Assembly (NCBI GenBank): GCA_004293165.1
Contig: RDYL01000008.1
Coordinates: 1 to 64,000 of the forward strand
Direction: 5' to 3'
Length of the DNA: 64,000 bases
Source: Flavobacteriia bacterium
GTDB lineage: Bacteria; Bacteroidota; Bacteroidia; Flavobacteriales; Flavobacteriaceae
In this document: piece by piece, positions 31,141-42,990 of the stretch
Layout of the letters: the number at the start of each line of letters is the position of its first letter
How positions within the stretch are numbered: position 1 is the stretch's first letter
Program-made: the position numbers and the translations under genes
Notes under the pieces: model-generated
The model's input: the letters and a program-made list of their open reading frames with translations, nothing else
Databases searched by the model: none
What the model was told of the DNA's origin: nothing

Positions 31141-32741
31141 TATAATTTTAATAATTTTCCTGTAGTTGATTTATTAGTTGTATTGAATTGATAAAAATAC
31201 AATCCTGATGCCAAATTAGAGAGATAAATTGTTTTATTCGCTTCTGAAATAGTAAATTCGCTTACCTGTTGTCCTAAATTGTTATACAATGTTAATTTCC
31301 CTATTGATTCTGACTTAGGAAGTTGAATTGTAAGCTCGTTTTGAACGGGATTAGGATAGATTAATATGGTCTCATTATCAAATAAAACGGTTGATAAAGC
31401 ATTTTTTAAAGCCAATTGAAAATCTGGAATTCCATATCCAAATTGATTTGTTGGAATCGTAAATCTATCAGATGATTCTTTTACAAATTGTACCACTTCT
31501 GCTGCTGTTAAATTTGGTACTGCTGACCAAAAGCTTGTAATCATGCCAGCCATAATAGGCCCCGCAAAGGAAGTTCCGTTTGCTGTTACAATGGTTCCAC
31601 TTGTATTTGACACCACTGAAGCTTGTCCTTGAGCCATAAGATCCGGCTTCACACGACCATCAAACGAAGGCCCTATAGAACTAAATGTTGCATACGTTTC
31701 ATCTGCCTTCACAGCTCCAACAGCCAATACATTTGTAGCTTCAGCAGGAACACCAACATAAGGGTTAGCTGAAGCACCCGAATTTCCTGCACTTGCAATA
31801 ACCACAATACCTTTTGAAAAAGCAATATTAGCTCCTCTTGAAGCAAAAGCTTGATTTCCGGTCATTTGACTATATGTATGGCTGTAATTTGGATTATCAT
31901 AACCAAAATAACCAAGTGATGACGTAATTACATCAACTCCTAATCTATCGGCTTCTTCTGCAGCTTCTACCCAATAACTTTCTTCTACTGGATTTTCTCC
32001 AGCTACATCTTCGGTAACAAATAAATAATATTGTGCATCTGGAGCTGTACCGATTAATTGACCATCTACATAACCACCCATGCAAGAAAGCACCATCGTT
32101 CCGTGATTATGCAATGTATAAACATCAGAACTTTGACTTACATAATTGTAACCTCCTAATATTAAATTATTTGTAAAAAGACGTTGGAATGGTTGAACCG
32201 TATTTACATTTAAAAAACCTGAGTCTAAAACCGCAATAATTTTCCCAGCACCCGTATAATTTTGCTCATGCAATAAGTGTCCATTTAACATTTGAATTTG
32301 ATTAGCTGAAGTACCATAATTATATGTAATTTCAACATTCATTTGTTTATTGACCTGAGAATTATTTGTAGCTATACTTCTATTGTTTAATGTTTGATTT
32401 GCAAACTCAATCGAATTTACAAATGGTAAACTCGTTAAAGCTTGAATATCTGTTTGAGTACCCCTAACATGCAAAGCATTCAGCCACTTTGATTTTGCCA
32501 AAACAGAAATACCTGTTGCTAAATTAACTTGATCAATATAGGTTTGGGCTATTGGAACATCTGTATTATTTAATGCAATTCCTTGCGCAGTTCTTCTATC
32601 TAAAGCTCTTTGCGTGAGCATAGTAAGCGGATTTGATAAATAATTAGTTGCATCAGGTTTGTCATTAAAATACACCCATGCGTCTTCTTGAGAAAAACCT
32701 AAATTAAAAATAAATACTACAAAAAATAAGAAATTCTTCAT
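31140..32741 (-). CDS. Secreted S8 (subtilisin-like) serine peptidase with type IX sorting domain
   Basis: This 533-residue protein has a signal peptide at about 1-17. The catalytic triad of subtilases is present: Asp in IAVLDSGF, His in LHNHGTMVLS, and Ser in ANGTSFAGPIMAG. The oxyanion region reads VIASAGNSGASANPY. The C-terminus carries a type A sorting domain (ILIYPNPVQNELTIQLP ending in GKLLKL), so the enzyme is predicted to be exported by type IX secretion and released or attached to the surface. The role is probably protein degradation outside the cell. TAAATTTG at 32762-32769 may be its -7 element. Confidence 0.94.
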   Translation of the reverse strand: MKNFLFFVVFIFNLGFSQEDAWVYFNDKPDATNYLSNPLTMLTQRALDRRTAQGIALNNTDVPIAQTYIDQVNLATGISVLAKSKWLNALHVRGTQTDIQALTSLPFVNSIEFANQTLNNRSIATNNSQVNKQMNVEITYNYGTSANQIQMLNGHLLHEQNYTGAGKIIAVLDSGFLNVNTVQPFQRLFTNNLILGGYNYVSQSSDVYTLHNHGTMVLSCMGGYVDGQLIGTAPDAQYYLFVTEDVAGENPVEESYWVEAAEEADRLGVDVITSSLGYFGYDNPNYSHTYSQMTGNQAFASRGANIAFSKGIVVIASAGNSGASANPYVGVPAEATNVLAVGAVKADETYATFSSIGPSFDGRVKPDLMAQGQASVVSNTSGTIVTANGTSFAGPIMAGMITSFWSAVPNLTAAEVVQFVKESSDRFTIPTNQFGYGIPDFQLALKNALSTVLFDNETILIYPNPVQNELTIQLPKSESIGKLTLYNNLGQQVSEFTISEANKTIYLSNLASGLYFYQFNTTNKSTTGKLLKL

Positions 32742-32798
32742 ATAAATGAGTTTATCATAATCAAATTTACTTATTTTAATTGAAGAATTATAATTTTA

Positions 32799-33986
32799 TT
32801 AAGCTATAACACCACTTCCTAAAACTTCATCATTATGGTGCCAAGCTACAAATTGTCCTTCTGTGATTGCAGATTGTGGTTTTTCAAACACAACATACAT
32901 TCCCTCTTTAAATTGATGTAATGTTGCTTTTTGAAGAGGTTGACGATAACGAATTCTAGCCATTACCTCCATTTTTTCACCTTCTTTTAATGCTAAATCT
33001 TCTCTTATCCAATGTACTTCATCATTTGCAATAAACAATGCTTTTTTGAATAAGCCTGGATGATTATTTCCTTGACCCGTGTAAATGATATTTTTTTCTA
33101 CATCTGTTTCAATGATGAATAAAGGCTCTTTTGTTCCACCAACATTTAATCCCTTACGTTGTCCTTTTGTGAAATAATGAGCACCTTGATGTTTGCCCAT
33201 AACTTTACCAGGCACTTTCAAGTAATCAATGCGTTTGGCTTCAAAAGCAAAAGCCTCTTCATCTGAGCTGAATTGAGGTTTTTCTTGAGTATACACAATT
33301 GCTTCAGCAGGAATTTCAATAATAATACCCTCTTTAGGTTGTAATTTTTGTTGTAAAAACTCGGGTAACCGAACTTTACCAATAAAACAAAGTCCTTGCG
33401 AATCTTTCTTTTCAGCAGTAATCAAATCCAATTTAGATGCAATTTCACGAACTTCTGGTTTTGTTAATTCGCCAATGGGAAATAAAGCTTTTGAAAGTTG
33501 CTCTTGTGATAATTGACATAAAAAATAAGATTGATCTTTATTGTCATCTTTACCTGCTAATAATTGATATACTTCTTTTCCGTCTTTTTCAAGTGTTCCT
33601 TTGCGGCAATAATGTCCCGTTGCTACATAATCAGCACCTAAAGACATTGCAATTTTCATAAAAACGTCAAATTTAATTTCACGGTTACACAATACGTCAG
33701 GATTTGGAGTTCTTCCTTTTTCGTATTCGTTAAACATGTAATCGACAATTTTTTCTTTGTATTGTTCTGACAAATCAACCGTTTGGAAAGGAATTCCCAA
33801 TTTTTCTGCTACTAATAAAGCATCATTACTATCTTCTAACCAAGGGCATTCATTAGAAATTGTAACTGAATCATCGTGCCAATTTTTCATAAACAGCCCG
33901 ATAACTTCGTAACCTTGTTCTTTTAATAAATAAGCGGCAACACTTGAGTCTACCCCTCCAGAAAGTCCAACTACTACTCGTTTCAT
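32799..33986 (-). CDS. mnmA: tRNA-specific 2-thiouridylase MnmA
   Basis: This 395-residue enzyme thiolates uridine 34 in the wobble position of Lys, Glu and Gln tRNAs. It has the PP-loop [15 protein letters not shown], the first catalytic cysteine in [12 protein letters not shown], and the second in [12 protein letters not shown]. The later segment [17 protein letters not shown] is typical. The length is slightly above many homologs (about 360-370) but ordinary for Flavobacteria. It begins directly after the MORN-repeat gene. Confidence 0.96.
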   Translation of the reverse strand: MKRVVVGLSGGVDSSVAAYLLKEQGYEVIGLFMKNWHDDSVTISNECPWLEDSNDALLVAEKLGIPFQTVDLSEQYKEKIVDYMFNEYEKGRTPNPDVLCNREIKFDVFMKIAMSLGADYVATGHYCRKGTLEKDGKEVYQLLAGKDDNKDQSYFLCQLSQEQLSKALFPIGELTKPEVREIASKLDLITAEKKDSQGLCFIGKVRLPEFLQQKLQPKEGIIIEIPAEAIVYTQEKPQFSSDEEAFAFEAKRIDYLKVPGKVMGKHQGAHYFTKGQRKGLNVGGTKEPLFIIETDVEKNIIYTGQGNNHPGLFKKALFIANDEVHWIREDLALKEGEKMEVMARIRYRQPLQKATLHQFKEGMYVVFEKPQSAITEGQFVAWHHNDEVLGSGVIA

Positions 33987-34751
33987 TTATTCCTGCCCTC
34001 CTTTTTCTTGTTTCAATTGATCGAGCGTTTTTGATACTTCTTGTGTATTTCTTTGCTCGTATTTTATTAATTCTTTACTAAATTTTGCTGCTTTTACTTC
34101 TTTAATTACTTTATTTTTTTCAAAAAATTTCCAAATACCTACACGTTTTCCATTAACATAATTGCCTTCATACATTTTATTCCCCATTCCATCATAATAA
34201 GTTGCTATACCATCATATTGTCCGTTTTTATAGATATGAGAATCTATTAATTGACCTTTTTCAGAATAAGTTTTGGAGTTTCCAACTTTAACCCCCATTT
34301 TATAGTTAGTTTCTTCAGCAATTGTTCCATCTTTATAAAAAACCTTTCTAACGCCATCTAACTTTCCGTTTTTATAAAATTCTAGAGTCATTAACTGTTT
34401 TGATTCAAAATGATAATACTTCCACTCACCTGATGGTAGTTTATTTGCCAAAGTTCCTTCACTAACTTTATTCCCTTTTTGATCATAAAATACAGCATAA
34501 CAAGAACCGTTACCTTTAGAAAAATCACGCGTTGCAATTACAGTTGCGGCTTTAGTATCATCAAAATATTTAAATATACCTGTTTCTTTTCCATGATTAA
34601 AAGTGCCTTCATAACGAATTCTATTCGATTCTTTATGAGTTCCTCTCCACAAACCATGACGATTTCCTTTATCATCTAATTGATTGATATTATCTTGAGT
34701 AAATCCTAAAAAAGAATTTAATACTAAAAGCAATACGAAAATTTGTTTCAT
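33987..34751 (-). CDS. Secreted MORN-repeat (YwqK-like) protein
   Basis: The chosen start at 34749-34751 gives a clean signal peptide (MKQIFVLLLVLNSFLGFTQ) and 254 residues. An upstream ATG in the same frame would add 14 polar residues before it. The body is a series of about nine MORN-like units, for example GTFNHGKETGIFKYF, YKNGKLDGVRKVFYKDG and GNYVNGKRVGIWKFFEK. Such repeats form extended beta surfaces. The function is unknown, and the antitoxin label often given to YwqK-like proteins is not supported here. The stop is directly adjacent to the mnmA start. Confidence 0.85.
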   Translation of the reverse strand: MKQIFVLLLVLNSFLGFTQDNINQLDDKGNRHGLWRGTHKESNRIRYEGTFNHGKETGIFKYFDDTKAATVIATRDFSKGNGSCYAVFYDQKGNKVSEGTLANKLPSGEWKYYHFESKQLMTLEFYKNGKLDGVRKVFYKDGTIAEETNYKMGVKVGNSKTYSEKGQLIDSHIYKNGQYDGIATYYDGMGNKMYEGNYVNGKRVGIWKFFEKNKVIKEVKAAKFSKELIKYEQRNTQEVSKTLDQLKQEKGGQE

Positions 34752-34996
34752 TTTATGTTCTTTATTTTCTATGTAACTATAATTTATAAGCAATTATTAT
34801 TCCCTTTACAAAATTAATCAAATAAACATAATCTTTTGTTTAATTAAATTTTGTTAACTCTATACATCCTAAACTAATTACTCCAATAAAATAAATGTAC
34901 ATGCTTTTTTTTATATATATTCTCCTTTTCTTAATTAAATATATTGCTTAAGTTACCAAATCCTATAATTGCAATTCTCATAATTACTAAAAAAGA

Positions 34997-35020
34997 AACC
35001 CTGTCGGTGCAGACAGGGTT
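34997..35020 (-). terminator. Terminator of pyrG-yidC
   Basis: A perfect 9-bp stem AACCCTGTC / GACAGGGTT has a 6-nt loop, with a T-run beyond it on the minus strand. It lies 15 bp after the yidC stop. Confidence 0.87.
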
Positions 35021-35035
35021 AATATTAAGATAAAT

Positions 35036-36922
35036 TTACTTTTTCTTTTGTGCGGCTTTTTGAGCTTCTGCTTGCTCCATCATTTCGCGCATTTTTCTTT
35101 GGAATTTACTTTCCGTTTTCTCTTTTGTTTTATTCTCCTGAATTTGAGCATGAATTTTGTCTTCTTTCACGATGTAATTCTTGATAACCAACATAATTCC
35201 AATCGTAATTAAGTTAGAAACGAAGTAATATAAACTCAATCCTGATGCATAGTTGTTAAAGAAAAACAACATCATAATTGGAGAAATATAAATCATAATT
35301 TTCATGATTTTCCCCATATCAGGCATCCCTTCTTGTGGAGGTGTACTCATTGCCTGGTCTCCAGTTGTCATTTTCATGTAGAAGAAAATAGCAATAGACG
35401 CTAAAATTGGGAATAAACTCACGTGACTTCCATAAAATGGAATATGGAAAGGTAATTGAAGTACAGCATCAAATGAAGATAAATCATCTGCCCATAAGAA
35501 CGATTTTTGTCTTAAATCGAACATCGATGGGAAGAACTGAAACAAGGCATAGAAAATAGGCATTTGCATCAAGGCTGGTAAACATCCTGCCATAGGATTT
35601 ACGCCGGCTTTAGAATACAACTTCATAGTTTCTTGTTGTTTCTTCATCGGATTGTCCTTGAATTTTTCATTCAATTCTGCAATTTCAGGACGTAACACTT
35701 TCATTTTTGCCTGTGACAAGTATGATTTATATGTTACTGGCGACATTACTATACGAACTAAAATCGTGAATAAAATAATCGCAATTCCGTAACCAATACC
35801 TAACGCTGAAATAAATCCGAATACAGGAATAAAAATATAACGGTTAATCCATCCAAAAATTCCCCAACCTAATGGCATAATTTCGTCAAGATTTTTCTCA
35901 TAATCATTTAAGATAGTATAATCTGAAGGACCATAATACCAATTCATATTATAATTCAAAGCACCATTTTTAAATTCTAAAGGAACTTGTGCTGTGAAAT
36001 TCTTTGTAAAAACAGTATCAATTTCTTCATCATCCACTAAATTATCAGATTTGAATTTTGCTGTTTTAAACTTCGTATCGGTTAATAAAATAGAAGTGAA
36101 TAAATGTTGTTTGAAAGCAATGTAAGAAACATCTTTTGCTTCATCTTCTGAATCTTTTGCTGCGTTTAAATAATCATCCTTATCATCTTCATATTCGAAA
36201 ACTAACTCCGTATAACGATTTTCATACGAAATACTTTTCTCGTTTCTGTATGATTTTAATTGCCATTCTAAATCTAATGGTTTAGAAGTATTCACTACTT
36301 TTTCTAAACCTTGAGAACGGATAGCAAAATCTAACATGTATTCGTTAGGTTTTAACACATAACGATATTCCAAAAACTGATCTGGACCTGCTTTTAATTG
36401 TAATGTCAAAACTTGATTTTTACCTTCAGTAGTTAACTTAGGTTCAAAATACATGTCTTTTGTATGCAACGTTCTGTTATCAGTTGTATTTAAAGCAATG
36501 TCTAAAGAAGCGTTTTTATCTTTAATGATTTGAACCGCTTTTTTTGAATTTTTCTCAAATTGATCAAATCCTAAAACAGTTGCTTCTGTAATATAACCTC
36601 CTTTATTAGAAATTTTAAGTGATAAAACTTCATTCTTGATTTCTGTAACAGCATCTGTAGCTGACGGAAGTGTTGCAGAATATCCAAACGAACCTAATTG
36701 TGCTTGCGTTGCAGCATTATTAGTAGAATCCGCTACTGGAGTTGCCGCAACCGTTGAGGTAACCGTTTTAACTTCTTTGGCTTGTTTGTCTAATTGCTCT
36801 TTTTTCTCTTTTTCCTTTTGTTCTTCTGGTGTTGGAGCATTGGAATATAACATCCAAATCAAAATTCCAGAAATCAATACAAATCCGATAATCGAATTAA
36901 GGTCTAATTTTTTTTCTTCCAT
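35036..36922 (-). CDS. yidC: Membrane protein insertase YidC
   Basis: This 628-residue inner membrane insertase has the gram-negative architecture. An N-terminal membrane anchor (IIGFVLISGILIWMLYSNAP) precedes a large periplasmic beta domain (about 50-350). The conserved membrane core follows, with GYGIAIILFTILVRIVMSPV, AKMKVLRPEIAELNEKFKDN and NPMAGCLPALMQMPIFYALF. The C-terminal tail is highly charged and rich in K, Q and E. It follows pyrG by 40 nt and shares its terminator, so the two genes are probably one transcript. Confidence 0.97.
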   Translation of the reverse strand: MEEKKLDLNSIIGFVLISGILIWMLYSNAPTPEEQKEKEKKEQLDKQAKEVKTVTSTVAATPVADSTNNAATQAQLGSFGYSATLPSATDAVTEIKNEVLSLKISNKGGYITEATVLGFDQFEKNSKKAVQIIKDKNASLDIALNTTDNRTLHTKDMYFEPKLTTEGKNQVLTLQLKAGPDQFLEYRYVLKPNEYMLDFAIRSQGLEKVVNTSKPLDLEWQLKSYRNEKSISYENRYTELVFEYEDDKDDYLNAAKDSEDEAKDVSYIAFKQHLFTSILLTDTKFKTAKFKSDNLVDDEEIDTVFTKNFTAQVPLEFKNGALNYNMNWYYGPSDYTILNDYEKNLDEIMPLGWGIFGWINRYIFIPVFGFISALGIGYGIAIILFTILVRIVMSPVTYKSYLSQAKMKVLRPEIAELNEKFKDNPMKKQQETMKLYSKAGVNPMAGCLPALMQMPIFYALFQFFPSMFDLRQKSFLWADDLSSFDAVLQLPFHIPFYGSHVSLFPILASIAIFFYMKMTTGDQAMSTPPQEGMPDMGKIMKIMIYISPIMMLFFFNNYASGLSLYYFVSNLITIGIMLVIKNYIVKEDKIHAQIQENKTKEKTESKFQRKMREMMEQAEAQKAAQKKK

Positions 36923-36962
36923 CTATTTATTAGTGTTCAAAGTTCAGTTTTTAATGAACCGA

Positions 36963-38664
<1,702 letters not shown>

Positions 38665-38767
38665 TTAGTCGATGTATCAATTTTGTAATTAAATTGTAAA
38701 CAATATACTTTCTAGTGAAGGAAAAATCCAACGTTTCTACAAAGAATACAAATTATCAATTTTAATA

Positions 38768-38824
38768 GCCACGGATTACAAAGATTAACACTGATTAATC
38801 CTTGAAAATCCTTTAATCCGTGGC
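38768..38824. repeat. Dispersed-type inverted repeat between pyrG and the DUF3820 gene
   Basis: Arms GCCACGGATTA (38768-38778) and TAATCCGTGGC (38814-38824) are perfect complements. The loop holds GATTAACACTGATTAATC-like text. Sequences of the form CCACGGATTACA...GATTAACAC are frequent intergenic repeats in many bacterial genomes, by memory. It could also serve as a weak terminator. Confidence 0.65.
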
Positions 38825-38833
38825 AAAAAAATT

Positions 38834-39061
38834 TTATTTTTTTGGAAAGTTTTTGCGGATGTTTCGAACGAGTTCTTCTAAGCCGTTTAGCTTGAGTTCG
38901 TGTACCAATTTTAATTGTTCGCCTAATTGTCCTTTTGGGAAACCTTTATTGGCATACCAAACCACATAATACTCCGGAAGGTCGATTAAGTAATAGCCTT
39001 CGTATTTGCCAAACGGCATTTTAGTATGTGCGAGTTTTACGAGAAGTTCTTGGTTGGTCAT
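38834..39061 (-). CDS. DUF3820 family small protein
   Basis: This 75-residue basic protein has the family signature MPFGKYEGYYLIDLPEYYVV followed by WYANKGFPKG. DUF3820 proteins are small and of unknown function, sometimes linked to nucleic acid metabolism by similarity to exonuclease-associated domains. There is no signal peptide. It lies after the dispersed repeat and may be expressed alone. Confidence 0.85.
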   Translation of the reverse strand: MTNQELLVKLAHTKMPFGKYEGYYLIDLPEYYVVWYANKGFPKGQLGEQLKLVHELKLNGLEELVRNIRKNFPKK

Positions 39062-39153
39062 TTTTGCTTTAGAGGTTAGAAAAAAGAGAATAGAAGAAAG
39101 ACTTTTTAAAACTGCCTATATTCTTTTCTCTTTCATCTTTGTTCTTTTATCTA

Positions 39154-39558
39154 TTACTTCCAATTAAAAACAACATCCTTTTCAATATCTGGATGCAAGC
39201 TTAATAAAACTGGACAAGTCATTGCCGTTCTTTCTAAGATAGTTTTTGTTTTTTCGTCGGGATTTATGGAGAAATTGAAAGTTACATGAATTTCGGTAAT
39301 TCTTCTTGGTTCGGTTCCCATAATTTTGGTTACTTCTGCAGTGGAACCTGAAAAATCTACGTCTAAATCGCGTGCTTTGATTCCCATAACGGTAAACATG
39401 CAACTTGCTAATCCGTTGGCAACAGTGTCGGTTGGAGAAAAAGCTTCTCCTTTTCCGTTGTTGTCCAGTGGTGCATCCGAAATAATTTCCGAACCTGATT
39501 GTAAATGTATAGAAGAGGTGCGTAAATCACCTAAATAAGTCACTTTTGAAGTTGCCAT
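39154..39558 (-). CDS. OsmC family peroxiredoxin-like protein
   Basis: This 134-residue protein has the OsmC/Ohr fold pattern, with FSPTDTVANGLASCMFTVMG holding the first cysteine of the pair and TCPVLLSLHPDIEKDVVFNW holding the second. Members reduce organic or fatty-acid hydroperoxides in the cytoplasm. The length is typical. Its ATG overlaps the end of the upstream LysM gene by one base, so the two may share a transcript. Confidence 0.9.
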   Translation of the reverse strand: MATSKVTYLGDLRTSSIHLQSGSEIISDAPLDNNGKGEAFSPTDTVANGLASCMFTVMGIKARDLDVDFSGSTAEVTKIMGTEPRRITEIHVTFNFSINPDEKTKTILERTAMTCPVLLSLHPDIEKDVVFNWK

Positions 39559-41276
39559 TATTGTGCTTGTTTAATCGTTAAATCGCTGTCGTAGTACAAT
39601 AAATACGTCGCGTTATTTGAAATTAATCCGTTACTAGAATTATAATCAAATGCGTTTTCAATGTATTCAGTTTTGGTAGTTGCTGCTGATTTTACAAATC
39701 CTTCTGGTTGGCAAATACGCAACATGGCATCAAACGTAACATCAAAACCTTTTTTAGCGGCAGCGTTTGGATAAATATTGTTAATTTTCTTGAATTGTTT
39801 TTCAAATATTTTTTCTTCTGGTGTTTCGGCTATTTTAGTTGCTGATGGAAATAACAATTTTAAATCCGTTAAATTCTTCATTGGAATTTCTTCAAAGTTC
39901 AACGCATCATATAATTCGAAAACCGCTAATTGAATGTCGTATTCTTTTTGCAACCCTTTTAAAATATTGGTAATACTTATAATAGTACTTGCTTTTTCGA
40001 TTTCCATCAAAACAAAATTCTTTTGACCTTTAACTAATTTTGTTTTTAAAAGCGCCACATCTAAAGCCCCTTTATCATTAAACAAAGCATGCTTAACTTC
40101 TGGATGATTTGCTATTATAAAATCTTTTGAAGTTGTTTTCTTAGCACTAATAATGGCTACTACATTTCCGTTTTTCGATTTGAAATAATCAAACATCGAA
40201 GCACGTAAACGATCTTCCGCTGGAACGGTGTAATATAAATTTGGTAACGGTAACCCTCGCTCTTTAGAAAGTGGCGAAATTACTGGTGTATTATATTTTG
40301 TTAGCAATTGTGCTGTTGTTTCTACTACTGAATTTTGAAAAGGTCCTACAACCGCATCTACATTTTCGAAATCATTTTTAGAAATAATAGAAGCTACATT
40401 AGAAGAATATTTAGTACTTTCTACATCGTACACCTTAACATTTACTGGCAAACCTAACACTTTAGCCGAATCAATTGCCATAAGCGCTCCTGCATAAAAA
40501 TCCAAAGTAAGGTTTAAGAATTTATTTGTTTTTAATTGCTCTGTTTTGGTTTTAACCGAATCTGTTTCAATTTTATTGATATTAAACGGCAACAACAATA
40601 CTAAGTTTTTTTGTTTCGATTTATCTACCGATCCTAACAAATTCACTTTATTTTTAGCAACTAAAACTGAATCTTTTGCTTTTGTGATTACAGATCCATT
40701 CGATGGCACTTTTAAAATCATTCCAATTTTCAAGCCATCTTGTAAATCAGGATTTAACTTGATTAACTCCTCCTGACTAATATCAAATTTCTTGGTTAAA
40801 CTATATAACGTTTCTTTCGGTTGCACTTCATAGTTAGACAATGCTGTTTTACTATCTAATTTAGGCTTGGCATCTGGCACAAACAAAGAGGGAGTCTTTA
40901 CCTGATTCGAGGAAGGTTTGGAAACGAAAATTTGTTGCCCTTTTTTCAACCCGCCATCTAATTGTTGTTTGTTCCAATTTTCTAAATCAGAAACAGTTAC
41001 GTTATATTTTTTAGCAATTCCGTAAAGAGTTTCTTTCTCTCCAACTTCATGAATAATTGCTTTACCCGTTGACGGTTTTGGAATTAATAAAGTCGTATTT
41101 TCTTTAACACCTCCTTTAGCATCTGGGTTCAAACGATAAATATCGTAGGGTGTTATTTGGTATTTTTTTGCAATTTGAAAAACAGTTTCCCCCTTTGCTA
41201 CAATATGTTTTATTTGTGCTTGAAGCTGAAAAGTAAAAGCTTGAAATAAAAAAATAAAAAAAATGATTCTTTTCAT
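39558..41276 (-). CDS. Exported protein with three LysM domains and a periplasmic-binding-protein-like domain
   Basis: This 572-residue protein has a signal peptide (MKRIIFFIFLFQAFTFQLQA). Three LysM repeats follow: KGETVFQIAKKYQITPYDIY, EKETLYGIAKKYNVTVSDLE and PKETLYSLTKKFDISQEELI. A type 1 periplasmic binding protein domain (about 230-570) has VLLLPFNIN, LDFYAGALMAIDSAKVLGLP and VVGPFQNSVVETTAQLL. LysM binds peptidoglycan and the second domain normally binds small ligands. The combination is common in Flavobacteria, but its ligand is not known. Confidence 0.9.
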   Translation of the reverse strand: MKRIIFFIFLFQAFTFQLQAQIKHIVAKGETVFQIAKKYQITPYDIYRLNPDAKGGVKENTTLLIPKPSTGKAIIHEVGEKETLYGIAKKYNVTVSDLENWNKQQLDGGLKKGQQIFVSKPSSNQVKTPSLFVPDAKPKLDSKTALSNYEVQPKETLYSLTKKFDISQEELIKLNPDLQDGLKIGMILKVPSNGSVITKAKDSVLVAKNKVNLLGSVDKSKQKNLVLLLPFNINKIETDSVKTKTEQLKTNKFLNLTLDFYAGALMAIDSAKVLGLPVNVKVYDVESTKYSSNVASIISKNDFENVDAVVGPFQNSVVETTAQLLTKYNTPVISPLSKERGLPLPNLYYTVPAEDRLRASMFDYFKSKNGNVVAIISAKKTTSKDFIIANHPEVKHALFNDKGALDVALLKTKLVKGQKNFVLMEIEKASTIISITNILKGLQKEYDIQLAVFELYDALNFEEIPMKNLTDLKLLFPSATKIAETPEEKIFEKQFKKINNIYPNAAAKKGFDVTFDAMLRICQPEGFVKSAATTKTEYIENAFDYNSSNGLISNNATYLLYYDSDLTIKQAQ

Positions 41277-41301
41277 GATACTCTATAACATTTTAAAACA
41301 A

Positions 41302-41360
41302 AAATTTCAATAGCAATTTATATCGTAAAAATAGAATAAAAATAATTGCTATTGAAATTT
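41302..41360 (-). repeat. 17-bp inverted repeat after guaA (possible terminator)
   Basis: AAATTTCAATAGCAATT (41302-41318) and its perfect complement (41344-41360) are separated by 25 bases. It begins 26 bp beyond the guaA stop. The long AT-rich loop is unusual for a terminator. Confidence 0.6.
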
Positions 41361-41385
41361 ATATGTTGAATTTGAAAAATTTATT

Positions 41386-42918
41386 TTATTCCCATTCTAT
41401 CGTTGCAGGTGGTTTCGAACTGATGTCATACACCACTCTATTTACACCTCTAACATTATTTATAATTTCATTCGAAATCTTCATTAAGAATTCATAAGGT
41501 AAATGTACCCAATCCGCTGTCATTCCGTCTGTCGATTCTACTGCGCGCAAAGCTACTACTTTTTCGTAAGTACGCTCATCACCCATTACTCCTACGCTAT
41601 TTACTGGTAACAAGATTGCTCCCGCTTGCCATACTTTATCGTATAATCCGTGCTCTTTTAATCCGTTAATGAAAACTGCATCTACTTCTTGTAAAATAGC
41701 TACTTTTTCTGGCGTAATATCCCCTAAAATACGAATCGCTAATCCTGGTCCTGGAAATGGATGACGTCCTAATAATTCTTCATCAATTCCTAATGATCTT
41801 CCTACTCTACGAACCTCATCTTTAAATAACATTCGTAAAGGCTCTACCACTTGCAATTTCATAAAATCAGGCAATCCCCCTACATTATGATGCGATTTAA
41901 TCGTTGCCGAAGGTCCGCCAGTTGCCGAAACTGATTCGATAACATCTGGATAAATTGTACCTTGACCTAACCATTTTACATCGGTTAACTGGTGTGCTTC
42001 ATCATCAAAAACTTCAATAAATGCTTTTCCAATGGCTTTACGTTTTGCTTCTGGATCATCTAACCCAGCTAAGGCATCCAAAAAGCGTGCCGAAGCATCA
42101 ACTCCTTTTACGTTTAAACCCATTCCTTTGTATTGGTCTAATACATTTTGAAATTCGTTTTTACGTAATAATCCGTTATTTACGAAAATACAATATAAGT
42201 TTTCACCGATTGCTTTGTTCAATAAAACCGCCGCTACTGTTGAATCTACACCACCAGAAAGTCCTAAAACTACTTTATCGTTTCCGATTTTAGCTTTCAT
42301 TTCTGCAACCACTTCCTCTACGAAAGCGTTTGGCGTAAAAGTTTGAGGCACTTGAGCAATTTTCACTAAGAAGTTTTCCAACATTTGTTTTCCATCTGTT
42401 GAATGATACACTTCTGGGTGAAATTGAATGGCATAAGTAGTTTCTCCTTCAATTTTATATGCTGCGTTTTCTACGTCTTTTGTGCTTGCAATCATGACAC
42501 CATTTGTCGGAAGTTTCTTGATGGAATCCGAATGACTCATCCAAACTTGGCTATTTTCAGAAACATCTTCTAAAAACACTTCGTTTTCTTTGATGTACGA
42601 AAGATTCGCTCTTCCATATTCTCTTGTGTTAGAAGCTGCTACTTCTCCACCTGAAAAATGGGCTAAATATTGTGCTCCGTAACAAACTGCTAACAACGGC
42701 ATTTTGCCTCTAATTTGAGATAAATCTGGGTGAAGTGCTTCTTCTGAACGAACCGAACATGGGCTTCCTCCTAAAATTACTGCTTTATATGATGATAAAT
42801 CTGCTGGAATTTTATCGAATGGAAAAATCTCGCAGAAAATATTTAATTCTCTTACTCTTCGGGCAATTAATTGGGTGTATTGCGAACCGAAATCTAAAAT
42901 TAATACGTTGTGTTGCAT
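41386..42918 (-). CDS. guaA: GMP synthase (glutamine-hydrolysing)
   Basis: This 510-residue enzyme converts XMP to GMP. The amidotransferase domain has nucleophile C79 in [17 protein letters not shown] and the His/Glu pair in [11 protein letters not shown]. The ATP pyrophosphatase domain has the PP-loop [17 protein letters not shown] and [12 protein letters not shown]. The C-terminal dimer domain ends [14 protein letters not shown], the standard GuaA ending. It follows the purM-like gene after a 72-nt gap that contains a 24-bp palindrome and the CAA-rich leader. Confidence 0.98.
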   Translation of the reverse strand: MQHNVLILDFGSQYTQLIARRVRELNIFCEIFPFDKIPADLSSYKAVILGGSPCSVRSEEALHPDLSQIRGKMPLLAVCYGAQYLAHFSGGEVAASNTREYGRANLSYIKENEVFLEDVSENSQVWMSHSDSIKKLPTNGVMIASTKDVENAAYKIEGETTYAIQFHPEVYHSTDGKQMLENFLVKIAQVPQTFTPNAFVEEVVAEMKAKIGNDKVVLGLSGGVDSTVAAVLLNKAIGENLYCIFVNNGLLRKNEFQNVLDQYKGMGLNVKGVDASARFLDALAGLDDPEAKRKAIGKAFIEVFDDEAHQLTDVKWLGQGTIYPDVIESVSATGGPSATIKSHHNVGGLPDFMKLQVVEPLRMLFKDEVRRVGRSLGIDEELLGRHPFPGPGLAIRILGDITPEKVAILQEVDAVFINGLKEHGLYDKVWQAGAILLPVNSVGVMGDERTYEKVVALRAVESTDGMTADWVHLPYEFLMKISNEIINNVRGVNRVVYDISSKPPATIEWE

Positions 42919-42937
42919 TTTATTGTTGTTGTGTTGT
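42919..42937 (-). promoter_or_regulatory. CAA-repeat leader of guaA
   Basis: ACAACACAACAACAA followed by UAAA stands directly before the AUG, and the coding region itself begins AUGCAACACAAC. It resembles the leaders of pyrG, purM and carB. No TAnnTTTG box is seen between it and the palindrome, so transcription probably comes from upstream of purM. Confidence 0.5.
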
Positions 42938-42961
42938 AAATTTTAATTTCATTAAAAACAG

Positions 42962-42985
42962 AGAGACAAGTCATGACTTGTCTCT
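42962..42985. repeat. Perfect 24-bp palindrome between purM and guaA
   Basis: The half-site AGAGACAAGTCA is followed directly by its complement, so there is no loop. The core AGAGAC...GTCTCT belongs to a type of dispersed intergenic repeat that I remember from many bacterial genomes. It begins 6 bp after the purM stop and could weaken read-through into guaA. Confidence 0.75.
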
Positions 42986-42990
42986 ACAGA

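Noticed and set aside
39062..39153. Purine-rich AGAGAATA...TATTCTTTTCTCT stretch as a terminator
   Set aside because: The arms are imperfect, and the composition alone (A/G then T/C runs) can produce this pairing by chance.
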